Numbered from the stretch's first letter, positions 1 to 9,236 are shown. The stretch: 45,758 nt of DNA from Mailhella sp. (GCA_029258655.1 JARHYD010000049.1:1-45758); one strand, 5' to 3'. Made by a program: numbers and translations. The notes: generated by a model not told the origin, from the sequence alone.

Positions 1-23
1 TCAATACCAATAATTTTACTCAT
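1..23 (-). CDS. dnaK: N-terminal fragment of a probable DnaK chaperone (runs off the window start)
   Basis: Reverse complement of 1-23 reads ATG AGT AAA ATT ATT GGT ATT GA = MSKIIGI(D/E), matching the start of DnaK (M.K.IGIDLGTT). A GGAGGA ribosome-binding site precedes the ATG. Only 7 full codons are visible. Confidence 0.5.
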
Positions 24-261
24 ATATTCCTCCAAAAGGATTATCTACTAAATTTCTAGGGTTTTTATCCTTACAAACAATAAATAAGTATAATATTTTA
101 TTAGTCTAGGGGGAATTTATAAAAAAATAATTATTTTTATAAAAAAATATTATAACATACTGAATTAATATAAAATATAAAATTAAATTTTATTATTTCC
201 TTTATTATTTTCTATTTTTATTCTTAATTTAAATGAGAAATAACAAAAAAATAATTATAAT

Positions 262-510
262 AGGGTGTGTTTCCAAATTATGTATAATTAAAACTCTGTG
301 TTTTAATAATGAAAATAAAAGACTTACAGTGTAGTGGTATTTATAGATAACTTTTTTATTTTTGAGAAAAAAACTTTTCTACTCATACCCTAAAATAGGT
401 ACATTTATTGAAACATATTTCAATAAATTTGCCTGATTGAGGGGGCTTGGGGGAAATCATTTCCCCCAAAGAAAAAATAGAATAAAATTAATTTAAAAAC
501 ACCCCCTAAA
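262..510 (+). repeat. Copy A of dispersed double-hairpin element; MITE-like with terminal inverted repeats
   Basis: Left end AGGGTGTGTTTCCAAATTA is inverted at the right end (TAATTTAAAAACACCCCCT). Hairpin 1 at 397-434 (17-bp arms, one mismatch and one G-U pair); hairpin 2 at 447-469 (TTGGGGGAAAT-C-ATTTCCCCCAA). Confidence 0.65.
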
Positions 511-600
511 TATATTTCTACATTAATCTTATTTTACTTTTTCTTTAGAGATTACGCTATCTTTATCCCTAATTTTCTTTATGATAACGGCTAAAGTGGA
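509..600 (+). repeat. ~92-bp repeated block, copy 1
   Basis: Aligns with 35530-35622 over its whole length, e.g. CTATCTTTATCC(C/G)TAA(T/C)TT(T/C)CT(T/G)T(A/G)T(G/C)ATAA(C/T)GGCT(A/C)AAG. Confidence 0.55.
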
Positions 601-765
601 ATAATTTTTCCTAATTCCCCCAATCAGGCTAATTTATCTAAAGTTACATAAAAAGAACTAAGAAAAAAATTAGAATTTATTAATAATAGACCTAGAAAAT
701 ATTTAAATTGGAAAAGTTCCATTGAAAGTTTTCTACATGAAGTATCGCACTTGAATTTACAATTT
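595..765 (+). pseudogene. IS30-family transposase C-terminal remnant with an in-frame stop
   Basis: Frame from 595 reads SGIIFPNSPNQANLSKVT*KELRKKLEFINNRPRKYLNWKSSIESFLHEVSHLNLQF. The LNNRPRK.L.WK.P.E.F motif is typical of IS30 transposase C-termini. The stop is consistent with CAA->TAA. Confidence 0.65.
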
Positions 766-822
766 AACTATTATAACTATTTGAAAATACACATTTTAAA
801 AAAAAGATACATTCTAACAAAG

Positions 823-855
823 AAAAAACTCTTTGAAAATTTCAAAGAGTTTTTT
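823..855. terminator. Probable intrinsic (bidirectional) terminator downstream of the HD-GYP gene
   Basis: AAAAAACTCTTTGAAA-A-TTTCAAAGAGTTTTTT, 16-bp arms with flanking A/T runs. Confidence 0.6.
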
Positions 856-945
856 CTTCTAAAAAAGAATTTAAAAAATTATTTCCATAAATTCTTTACA
901 ACTAGATTAACCTTTATCAAAACTACCCTAGTTTTCTCAGTAATT

Positions 946-1938
946 TTATTTATCTGGAAAATGTCTATCTGTATATGCTTTTAATAATACCCCTGTAATA
1001 GCAATAGGTAATGATGCATCTTTAGCCATTGCTTTTACTGCTTCAAAGGTTGTCACTCTTGGAACACCATGCTTTGGCACTATAAGATTTGCAAAAGCAT
1101 TTGCTACAATAGCAATACAACCAGATTTTGAAATTCTATCCACTTTCACATGGCGAGGATACCCAGAACCATCAACTCTTTCATGATGTTCTAATGCAGT
1201 TTCTAACGCTATATTTTGTGTTACCCCAAATTTATTAAGCAACATTGCTGTTTGGTTCACATGGCTTAAATATTTTTCAAGTTCTTCTTTATTTAACGCA
1301 CTACTCTTATAAACAATATGGGCTGGAAGTTTTGAAAGTCCAATATCATGTAAAAATAACCCTAATGCAAGTTGATCAAAATCTTTTCTTACTTTATTGG
1401 ATTCAGAATTTAAATATAACCAACACCCAATCATTAACGTAGTAATACTATGAGAAGCTATTTTAAATTCTGACAACTCAATTTTTGGAATAAAGGCGTT
1501 TATTCTTTTAGGATCTTTCCAAATATATTCTGTAAAGACCATTACATCATGGAAAAGTGGTTCATAATAAATAGGCAATGGTTGCTCAATAAGATTTTCC
1601 AATCGCATGGTTAAAGCTTGATATAAAATTTGTACAATTTCAGACTCTAATAAATGAGAATTAAAAAGAATTAATTCAGCTTGTTTTGCGATTAAATCAA
1701 CATAAATATGTTGATCACCTCTTGATACAAAAAGAACACCCTCTTTACACGCTTCATGTATTTCTTCTAATTGTGTATCATTTAATCTACAATCTTTTTG
1801 TGCAATAGGATATAATTGAGCAATATCTTCTTTAAAAACAAATAAATCAACTTTAGGTCTAAATTTTGGAAAACTTTGTAAAATTTCCATGCTAATTGGG
1901 TAGTATTCTTCCGTAATGGATTGCTTAGTTTTTTTCAT
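946..1938 (-). CDS. HD-GYP domain protein, probable cyclic-di-GMP phosphodiesterase
   Basis: 330 aa ORF with LFLHDIGLSKLP, HVNQTA and HHERVDGSGYP motifs of the HD-GYP family. Confidence 0.85.
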   Translation of the reverse strand: MKKTKQSITEEYYPISMEILQSFPKFRPKVDLFVFKEDIAQLYPIAQKDCRLNDTQLEEIHEACKEGVLFVSRGDQHIYVDLIAKQAELILFNSHLLESEIVQILYQALTMRLENLIEQPLPIYYEPLFHDVMVFTEYIWKDPKRINAFIPKIELSEFKIASHSITTLMIGCWLYLNSESNKVRKDFDQLALGLFLHDIGLSKLPAHIVYKSSALNKEELEKYLSHVNQTAMLLNKFGVTQNIALETALEHHERVDGSGYPRHVKVDRISKSGCIAIVANAFANLIVPKHGVPRVTTFEAVKAMAKDASLPIAITGVLLKAYTDRHFPDK

Positions 1939-1947
1939 TTCCTATGC

Positions 1948-3354
1948 CTATTTTGTATAAATTTTTACTAAATTTGTTCCTTGAGCTTGTAATTCATAAG
2001 GCTGATCACCAACTGTAAGAACAATTTTTTCTTTAGGAGGAATTTCTTTTAAATTATCAATAAATTCCTGTACTCGCACTAAATGATTTAATTCTTCAGA
2101 ATTTTTCACAAAAGATGGAATTACACCCCAAGCAAAATTAAGTTTATGTAAAACATTTTTACTTTGTGTAAGGGCATAAATTTTATGCTTTGGTCTACAT
2201 GAGGAAAGATACAAAGCACTTTTTCCAGAGCGAGAATGAGCTGCCAGAGCAAAAGCATTTGCTTTTTCAGCTAAAACACAAGCAGAGTATGCCAAAAATT
2301 GAGGTAAACCGCAACTATTTTCTGGACTTTTTAAAACATTATTTCTAATCATAAAATCTTCTGCTCTATCAGTTATTTCACGCATATATCTTACTGTTTC
2401 AACGGGATAATTTCCCATAGCTGTTTCTTCTGACAGCATAACACAATCAGCTCCATCAATAACAGCATTGGCAACATCAGTAACCTCTGCTCTAGTAGGT
2501 GCTTTTGCATGAACCATAGATAAGAGCATTTGTGTTGCAACAATAACAGGTTTTGACGCTTCATTACACGCTTTAATAATATGTTTTTGTATAGAAGGTA
2601 AAGCAGGTAAAGGACATTCAACCCCTAAATCTCCTCTTGCTACCATTATCATATCACTTTCTTCAATAATACTTTCAAGATTATCAATAGCTAATTGCCT
2701 TTCTAATTTTGCTACAATAGGAAGTTCTGTTCCAAACTCCCGCATTTTTTTTCTTAACAATTTTATATCATCAGCTCTTTGAACAAAAGATAAAGCAATA
2801 GCATCAACTCCAAGATCAATCCCTGTGGCAAGATCATTTAAATCTTTGTCTGTTAATGCTGGTAAATTAATAGCTTTTTGTGGGAGAGCTAATCCTTTTC
2901 TGGAAGTAATAATACCATAACTTTGTGATTCTATGATAATGCCTTTCTCAAGATTTTCTTTAACAAAAAATTGTAAAGAGCCATCAGCTAATACAAGAGA
3001 ATCACCTATTTTAAGTGTTTGAAGTAATTCCTCGTATTCAAATGGTAAAAAACGATAATTTTTTTCAGTATGTTCTTTACCTAAAAAAAACATATCCCCT
3101 TTTTGTACTTCATAGCTATCAACAGGCAATAAGCCTATACGAATTTTAGGACCTGATAAATCCTGTAAAATAGTTAATGATACCCCTAATTTTTTTTCCA
3201 CCTGTCTTATCGTACTGATTACATTATAAAAAAATTCTTTATTTCCATGAGAGAAATTTAACCGAAAAATATTAACTCCAGCTTTTGCAAGATCATACAA
3301 TGTTTGCTCATTAGCTGAATTTGGCCCAATAGTAGCAATAATCTTTGTACGCAT
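1948..3354 (-). CDS. pyk: Pyruvate kinase
   Basis: 468 aa; MRTKIIATIGPNSANEQTLYDLAKAGVNIFRLNFSHG, VARGDLGVE and ATQMLLSM..PTRAEVTDVANAV motifs. Confidence 0.95.
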   Translation of the reverse strand: MRTKIIATIGPNSANEQTLYDLAKAGVNIFRLNFSHGNKEFFYNVISTIRQVEKKLGVSLTILQDLSGPKIRIGLLPVDSYEVQKGDMFFLGKEHTEKNYRFLPFEYEELLQTLKIGDSLVLADGSLQFFVKENLEKGIIIESQSYGIITSRKGLALPQKAINLPALTDKDLNDLATGIDLGVDAIALSFVQRADDIKLLRKKMREFGTELPIVAKLERQLAIDNLESIIEESDMIMVARGDLGVECPLPALPSIQKHIIKACNEASKPVIVATQMLLSMVHAKAPTRAEVTDVANAVIDGADCVMLSEETAMGNYPVETVRYMREITDRAEDFMIRNNVLKSPENSCGLPQFLAYSACVLAEKANAFALAAHSRSGKSALYLSSCRPKHKIYALTQSKNVLHKLNFAWGVIPSFVKNSEELNHLVRVQEFIDNLKEIPPKEKIVLTVGDQPYELQAQGTNLVKIYTK

Positions 3355-3531
3355 AATTCCTCCTAAAAGTTAAAAAGAATATACAAAAATTTTTTAAGTA
3401 AAGCAAGTTAAGCTCTGTTAATAGGTGGAAATAAATACTTTTTTAGTTTTATATACATTATCCAATAAATAAAATACTCAATAATACTAAGTGTATAAAA
3501 ATTATACCCTCACTTGACAAAAAACATTTTT

Positions 3532-3571
3532 GAGGGGTAAAGTGGGAAAAAGTGGAAATAAGTGGATAAAA
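3532..3571 (+). promoter_or_regulatory. MraZ-type operator: four 10-bp-phased repeats, with a probable promoter overlapping (TTGACA 3514-3519, TAAAGT 3538-3543)
   Basis: GAGGGGTAAA / GTGGGAAAAA / GTGGAAATAA / GTGGATAAAA directly before ATG 3572. Known MraZ operators are GTGGG repeats spaced by 5 nt (10-bp period). Confidence 0.65.
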
Positions 3572-4126
3572 ATGAATTTTCGAGGTAGATCACAACGCAA
3601 TTTAGACCCAAAAGGTCGCTTTATGCTTTCTCCTGAATATAGAGAAAGTCTTTTCTTGCGTATGAAAAATGCTTCTTCCCTTGCAAATACTCAAAATCCA
3701 CAAGTTTCCGAATCCAACGCAAATAACACCACATTAGATACTATTAATCCACTTATTTCCACAGAAATTGAAACTAAACTTGTTATTACAACATACGATG
3801 ATTGTCTTGTTGCATACCCTTGGTATGATTGGATTAAATTAGAAGAACAATTTACTAGAATAACTAATCCGTCACCTAGTGTACGAAATTTTCGCCGTCT
3901 TTTTATTGGTGGAGCAGAAGAACATACTCTTGATGCACAAGGCAGAATACGTCTTTCACAAGAACATCGTGATTATGCAAAATTAGAAAAAGAAATTACC
4001 ATTCTTGGGCTTACAAATCGCTTTGAAATATGGAATACAACACTTCTAAAGCAACGAATGGAAGCAGAAAGCTTTGAAAGTGTAAGTGATGAGCTTAATA
4101 ATAGTGGTATTGATTTTGCTTTATAA
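3572..4126 (+). CDS. mraZ: Transcriptional regulator MraZ
   Basis: FRGRSQRNLDPKGRFMLSPEYRE and a second EHTLDAQGRIRLSQEHRDYA motif (two SpoVT/AbrB-like MraZ repeats). ATG 3572 preferred over the track TTG 3530, which lies in the operator/promoter. Confidence 0.9.
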   Translation: MNFRGRSQRNLDPKGRFMLSPEYRESLFLRMKNASSLANTQNPQVSESNANNTTLDTINPLISTEIETKLVITTYDDCLVAYPWYDWIKLEEQFTRITNPSPSVRNFRRLFIGGAEEHTLDAQGRIRLSQEHRDYAKLEKEITILGLTNRFEIWNTTLLKQRMEAESFESVSDELNNSGIDFAL

Positions 4127-4138
4127 TGAGGCTTCATT

Positions 4139-5146
4139 ATGTCAGTAACAGCACAAAATGCTCAACATATTTCTGTCTTATTGCATGAAGTTATCCATGC
4201 TTTAATGAGTGATGAAAATAAACTCTGTCAAGAACCTTGGTTTTTTGATGGCACACTAGGGCTTGCTGGTCATAGTAAAACATTATTAGCAGAATTTCAA
4301 AAACTAGGTATAAAAGCACAACTTTGTGGATTAGATAGAGATCCTCAAGCATTATCAAGAGCTACAAAAAATTTACAAGATTTTCCTCATCAAATTCATT
4401 TATTTGAATCTGATTATGCCTCTTATGAAAATATTTTGCCAGCTATTAATAGTCCTCTTTTTAATGGAGTATTATTAGATTTAGGTGTTTCTTCTTTACA
4501 ACTTGATGTAGCAGAACGAGGCTTTAGCTATCATAAAGAAGGACCATTAAATATGCGTATGGATATGGGATATTTACAACAAAAGGAAGCTAAACCCTAT
4601 TCTGAAACAGCATATAGTTTTGTTAATAAAGCTGATTTTAATACCATAAAGCACGTTATTGATGAATATGGTGAAGATCCACAAGCAGGAAGAATAGCAC
4701 GGGCAATTATAGATAAAAGACAAGAAAAACTTATAGAAAACACAAAGGAATTAGCAGATATTATTTATTACGCATATCCAGCTAAATGGCGTGCTACAGC
4801 AAGAAATCACCCTGCTACACGTACATTTCAAGCTATACGTATGTATGTTAACGATGAATTAGGGCAATTAAACCGTTTTTTGGACAGTATAATTCATCAT
4901 GTTGCTCCAAATGGAATTATTGCTATCATTACTTTTCATTCTCTTGAAGATAGAATGGTAAAACAAAAATTTAAGGAATGGGCAACAGACTGTATTTGCC
5001 CTCCTCATCTTCCACAGTGTGTATGTAATCATAAAAAACTTGCTGATATACTTACTAAAAAACCTCTTTTACCAAGTAAAGAAGAATGTGGATTAAACCC
5101 TAGAGCAAGCAGTGCAAAATTACGAATAGCAAAAAAAGTAGGCTAA
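4139..5146 (+). CDS. rsmH: 16S rRNA (cytosine(1402)-N4)-methyltransferase
   Basis: HISVLLHEVIHAL, FFDGTLGLAGHSKTLL, GVLLDLGVSSLQLD, RTFQAIRMYVNDEL and TFHSLEDRMVK motifs; conserved position after mraZ. Confidence 0.95.
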   Translation: MSVTAQNAQHISVLLHEVIHALMSDENKLCQEPWFFDGTLGLAGHSKTLLAEFQKLGIKAQLCGLDRDPQALSRATKNLQDFPHQIHLFESDYASYENILPAINSPLFNGVLLDLGVSSLQLDVAERGFSYHKEGPLNMRMDMGYLQQKEAKPYSETAYSFVNKADFNTIKHVIDEYGEDPQAGRIARAIIDKRQEKLIENTKELADIIYYAYPAKWRATARNHPATRTFQAIRMYVNDELGQLNRFLDSIIHHVAPNGIIAIITFHSLEDRMVKQKFKEWATDCICPPHLPQCVCNHKKLADILTKKPLLPSKEECGLNPRASSAKLRIAKKVG

Positions 5147-5147
5147 T

Positions 5148-5501
5148 ATGGCAGAAGAACAAATACAAAAACAAGAACAATTAAAAAAAGAAGTTCTTAC
5201 AGATCCTATGGATGTCATTCAATCTTCCTCACCAAGTGGTGCTTGGGGTCTTGTTATGATGATTTCTTTGCTTTTTAGTCTTGCTATGGGAGTTTCTCTT
5301 ATTTGGATTAGTATAGCACGCAATGATTTAGGTTTTGAAATTTTTAAACTTCAAAAAGAAATTAATAATGGCACTGCACATATTACAAAACTGGAAGTTG
5401 AACGAGATAGCCTTCTTTCTCCTTATGTTTTAGACGAAAAGGCAAAAAAACTTGGATTACGTATAGCTGATCCCGGACAAATTAGAAGGCTTATTGATTA
5501 G
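5148..5501 (+). CDS. ftsL: FtsL-like cell division protein
   Basis: 117 aa with one TM segment then a coiled-coil-like region; located between rsmH and ftsI. Confidence 0.75.
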   Translation: MAEEQIQKQEQLKKEVLTDPMDVIQSSSPSGAWGLVMMISLLFSLAMGVSLIWISIARNDLGFEIFKLQKEINNGTAHITKLEVERDSLLSPYVLDEKAKKLGLRIADPGQIRRLID

Positions 5502-5511
5502 GTTTTATATT

Positions 5512-7716
5512 ATGATGTCACGAGTGCAACAAAACACAACGGGATTACGCCGAAAAAAAAATACATTAAATCCCCCTAAAGCGTCCAATAAAAAAACAAA
5601 AGAAAATTGGAAGTCTCCACACTTACCTCACTTTAATGTACCTTTTGATGTTTCAAAAGTTCGTTTTCAAGTTGTTGCTTGGATCTTTGTAACTATCTGG
5701 ATTATTTTATGGTGTCGAGCTTTTTATTTACAAATTATTATTGGTCCAGAACTTAGACAAATGGCATCAAAACAACATCAAATTACCCAATTAGTTGAAT
5801 CAAAACGCGGTAATATTTATGATAGAAATGGACAAATCTTAGCTCGTAGCGTGGAAGCAAAATCTGTTTATGCCCACCCAAAACAAATTACAGATAAAGA
5901 ATTTGCAGCAAAAACAATAGCACCAATTCTAGGACTTGATAAAAAACGATTACAAAAACATTTTGAAGAAGATAAATCTTTTATTTGGTTAAAACGTAAA
6001 ATTGATGATGCAACAGCATTGGCTATTCAAAAAACAAATATTCCGGGTATTGGACTTAGCACAGAATACGAAAGAGTTTATCCTTATAAACATTTAGCAG
6101 GACAATTATTAGGTTTTGTAGGTGTCGATAATAAGGGTCTTGAAGGTGTTGAACGTGCATTTAATGATAAATTAGTTGGCGATTCACAAAAACAAGTAGT
6201 ACCAAGAGATATTGCAGGTCGTGCATTATATGATATTAATGATGAAGATAGTAAAGGTGAAGATTTATACCTCACTATTGATGTTCAATTACAATTTATT
6301 GCAGAAGAAGTTATTGCAAAAGCAGTAGAAGCCAATGAAGCAAAATGGGGTGGAGTTCTTATTGTTGATGCTAAAAAAAGTAATATTTTGGCATGGGCAC
6401 AATACCCTTTCTTTAACCCTAATAACTTTAGAAATTATAATCCAGCAATTTATAGAAACCGTTTAGCTGCAGATGCTTTAGAACCTGGTTCTACATTTAA
6501 ACCTCTTATTATTGCTGGAGCATTACAAAATAATATTATTAAGTTAGACACAAAATTTTATACTGAAAAAGGTGTATGGACACTTGATCATATAAAAATA
6601 GGAAAAAGCAAAAAACCTTTTACTATTGGTGATGATGGACGTGCCTTTGAAGATCTTACTCCTGAAGAAATTCTTGCTTATTCCAGTAATATTGGTATGG
6701 CAAAAATAACCCAAGCTATGGGTGCTAAAATTACTCGTAATTTTCTCCTTGATTTAGGTTTTGGTAATTACACAGGCGTTGGAGTAGCAGAAAGTAAAGG
6801 TATTATCCACTCTTTACGCGATTGGAGCGAAGCTGACCTTTTATCTTCTGGTTTTGGGCAAAGTTTGTCTGTTACTTCCTTACAAATGGTACAAGCATTT
6901 AACATACTTGCTAACGATGGTGAACGTGTACAATTAAATTTATTATTAAATGAAGATAATAATAATGTTGCACAACAAAATGTTGTTAGTCGTAAAACTG
7001 CTCGCGATGTTCTTAAAATGATGGAAACTGTTGTAGATGGAAATGGTACAGGTAAAAATGCACGTATTCCTGGTGTTAGAGTAGCAGGAAAAACTGGTAC
7101 AGCCCAAAAAGCTCATGAAAATAATACGGCAGGATACAGCGATAAACGTATGGCTTCTTTTATTGGTATAGTTCCTGCTGATAATCCTAAATATGTTATT
7201 TATATTATTTTAGATGATTTAGAAAAAAACTCTTATGGAGGTAAATTAGCTGCTCCTGTTTTTCAAGAAATAGCACAAAGAAGTATGGCATATAGTGGTG
7301 ATTTACCAGATGTTATTTTTGCTAGTGAATCAAATAAATTTACTGGAGATCCACTAAAAAAAGCAAATCAAAAAACAAATATAAAACGTGGTATTATGCC
7401 TAATGTTACAAAACTAAGTCTAAAAAAAGCCATAGAAATTTTTCAAGAATTAGGACAATTACCACAAATTATTGGTGAAGGTCTTTATGTTGTAAAACAA
7501 GAACCACCTGCAGGCACACCTATTGTTATTGAAGATGATAAGAAAAAAGAAAAAGCAATAAATCATACTTATAAACTTTATTTATCAGAACAAAGTTTTC
7601 TTGCTGAACAAAAAAAAGCGGAACAAGAAAAAATAGCACAACAAAAAAATGATAAAAATAACACAATAAAAAAAATAGAACAATCAACTGAAAACAAACA
7701 AAATAAAGGTAAATAA
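5512..7716 (+). CDS. ftsI: Penicillin-binding protein, FtsI/PBP3 type, with C-terminal PASTA-like domain
   Basis: ALEPGSTFKPLIIAGAL (SxxK), YSSNIG (SxN), AGKTGTAQ (KTG), and C-terminal PNVTKLSLKKAIEIFQELG..GEGLYVVKQEPPAGTPI. ATG 5512 or 5515 likelier than TTG 5494. Confidence 0.93.
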   Translation: MMSRVQQNTTGLRRKKNTLNPPKASNKKTKENWKSPHLPHFNVPFDVSKVRFQVVAWIFVTIWIILWCRAFYLQIIIGPELRQMASKQHQITQLVESKRGNIYDRNGQILARSVEAKSVYAHPKQITDKEFAAKTIAPILGLDKKRLQKHFEEDKSFIWLKRKIDDATALAIQKTNIPGIGLSTEYERVYPYKHLAGQLLGFVGVDNKGLEGVERAFNDKLVGDSQKQVVPRDIAGRALYDINDEDSKGEDLYLTIDVQLQFIAEEVIAKAVEANEAKWGGVLIVDAKKSNILAWAQYPFFNPNNFRNYNPAIYRNRLAADALEPGSTFKPLIIAGALQNNIIKLDTKFYTEKGVWTLDHIKIGKSKKPFTIGDDGRAFEDLTPEEILAYSSNIGMAKITQAMGAKITRNFLLDLGFGNYTGVGVAESKGIIHSLRDWSEADLLSSGFGQSLSVTSLQMVQAFNILANDGERVQLNLLLNEDNNNVAQQNVVSRKTARDVLKMMETVVDGNGTGKNARIPGVRVAGKTGTAQKAHENNTAGYSDKRMASFIGIVPADNPKYVIYIILDDLEKNSYGGKLAAPVFQEIAQRSMAYSGDLPDVIFASESNKFTGDPLKKANQKTNIKRGIMPNVTKLSLKKAIEIFQELGQLPQIIGEGLYVVKQEPPAGTPIVIEDDKKKEKAINHTYKLYLSEQSFLAEQKKAEQEKIAQQKNDKNNTIKKIEQSTENKQNKGK

Positions 7717-7718
7717 CA

Positions 7719-9236
7719 ATGAAAATGACATACCAAGCACTTTGTGAACTTTTACAATCACAAAAAATATCTCTTGTTACAGATTCAAGAAAAGTACAAG
7801 AAAATGACATTTTTGTTTTCATGCCCTTAGCACTTTCTTCTCATAAAAATGTGCAATATCCGCCTTTATCCTATATTAATAATGCCATACAAAATGGTGC
7901 AAAATATATTGTATTAACAAACGAAAATTACCAGCAATTAGAAAATAACAACGAAATTAACAATGCAATTCAATATATTATAGTAAAAAATATCCGTACT
8001 ATACTTGGGGAACTTGCAAGTATTTTTTATGAAACACAAAACTACCCTATTCCAGTTATTGCTATTGTTGGAACAAATGGAAAAACAACATCTAGCTATC
8101 TTTTAGAACATTTATATAAAGAAAGTGGTAAAGAAGTTGCTGTACTTGGAACAGTAAGTTATCATTGGAAAAATCATTTTGAAGATGCACCTCTTACTAC
8201 GCCTGATTGCCTCACTTTACATAAAGCACTTGCAGAAATAAAAAAAGAAAAATGTGATGTTGTTATTATGGAAGTTTCTTCACACGCTATTGATCAAAAT
8301 CGTGTAGCAGGTATTGCTTTTGATGGTGCAATTTTTACAAATCTAACCCAAGATCATTTGGATTATCACGAAACAATGGAAAATTATTTTGAAGCAAAAG
8401 CAAAACTTTTTGTTTCAATGCCAAAACCTAATAAAGCTATGAGTATTTTTGGCAATGATGAATATGGCAAACGTATTCTTGATCTTTGTAAAAATGCTCA
8501 CCCATTTTACCTTCATCAAAAAAATAAAGCAGATTGTTCTTATCTTGATTGCTCAAGTCCTATTATGCATGGACAATTAATTAAAAATACTCCGCAAGGT
8601 CTTGTTATTCAACACTGCTATAATGGCAAAAAATGGGAATTACACAGCCAACTTGTGGGAGAACATAATGCTTGCAATATCTTAGGTGTTGAATGTCTTG
8701 CTTTACAGCTTGGATTTAGTGTTGAAGATATGCAAAAATTATCTAGTTTTACTGGTGTTCCTGGTCGTCTTGAACGGATTTACGATGAAACAAAAAATGT
8801 CAATTACTTTGTTGATTATGCACATACTCCTGATGCATTAATCCATGCACAAGATGCACTTAGAAAAGCAGGATTTTCTCGTATTCTTACCGTCTTTGGT
8901 TGTGGTGGTGACAGAGATAGAACAAAACGTCCCCTTATGGGAAAAGCTGTTGCAGAGGCAAGCGATATTGTTATTCTTACTTCTGACAATCCAAGAACAG
9001 AAAATCCAGAACAAATTTTAGATGATATTATGCCAGGTCTAAAAGAAGCAAAGGAAATACATCGTATTGTAAACCGCAAAGAAGCCCTTCACTTTGCAAC
9101 AAAAATTGCACAAAATGGTGATGCTATTCTTATTGCAGGCAAAGGACATGAAACCTATCAAATTCTTGGAACAACAAAATATCATTTTAGCGACCAAGAA
9201 ATTATAAAGGAGAAAATTTATGCAAATAACAATTAA
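7719..9236 (+). CDS. murE: UDP-N-acetylmuramoyl-tripeptide synthetase
   Basis: AIVGTNGKTTSSYLLEHL, FTNLTQDHLDYHETMENY, DNPRTENPEQI and VFGCGGDRDRTKRPLMG motifs. Confidence 0.95.
   Translation: MKMTYQALCELLQSQKISLVTDSRKVQENDIFVFMPLALSSHKNVQYPPLSYINNAIQNGAKYIVLTNENYQQLENNNEINNAIQYIIVKNIRTILGELASIFYETQNYPIPVIAIVGTNGKTTSSYLLEHLYKESGKEVAVLGTVSYHWKNHFEDAPLTTPDCLTLHKALAEIKKEKCDVVIMEVSSHAIDQNRVAGIAFDGAIFTNLTQDHLDYHETMENYFEAKAKLFVSMPKPNKAMSIFGNDEYGKRILDLCKNAHPFYLHQKNKADCSYLDCSSPIMHGQLIKNTPQGLVIQHCYNGKKWELHSQLVGEHNACNILGVECLALQLGFSVEDMQKLSSFTGVPGRLERIYDETKNVNYFVDYAHTPDALIHAQDALRKAGFSRILTVFGCGGDRDRTKRPLMGKAVAEASDIVILTSDNPRTENPEQILDDIMPGLKEAKEIHRIVNRKEALHFATKIAQNGDAILIAGKGHETYQILGTTKYHFSDQEIIKEKIYANNN

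Noticed and set aside
751-984. 77-aa ORF between the IS30 remnant and the HD-GYP gene
   Set aside because: Starts inside the IS30 remnant, reads through a terminator hairpin and overlaps the HD-GYP 3' end; not a credible gene.
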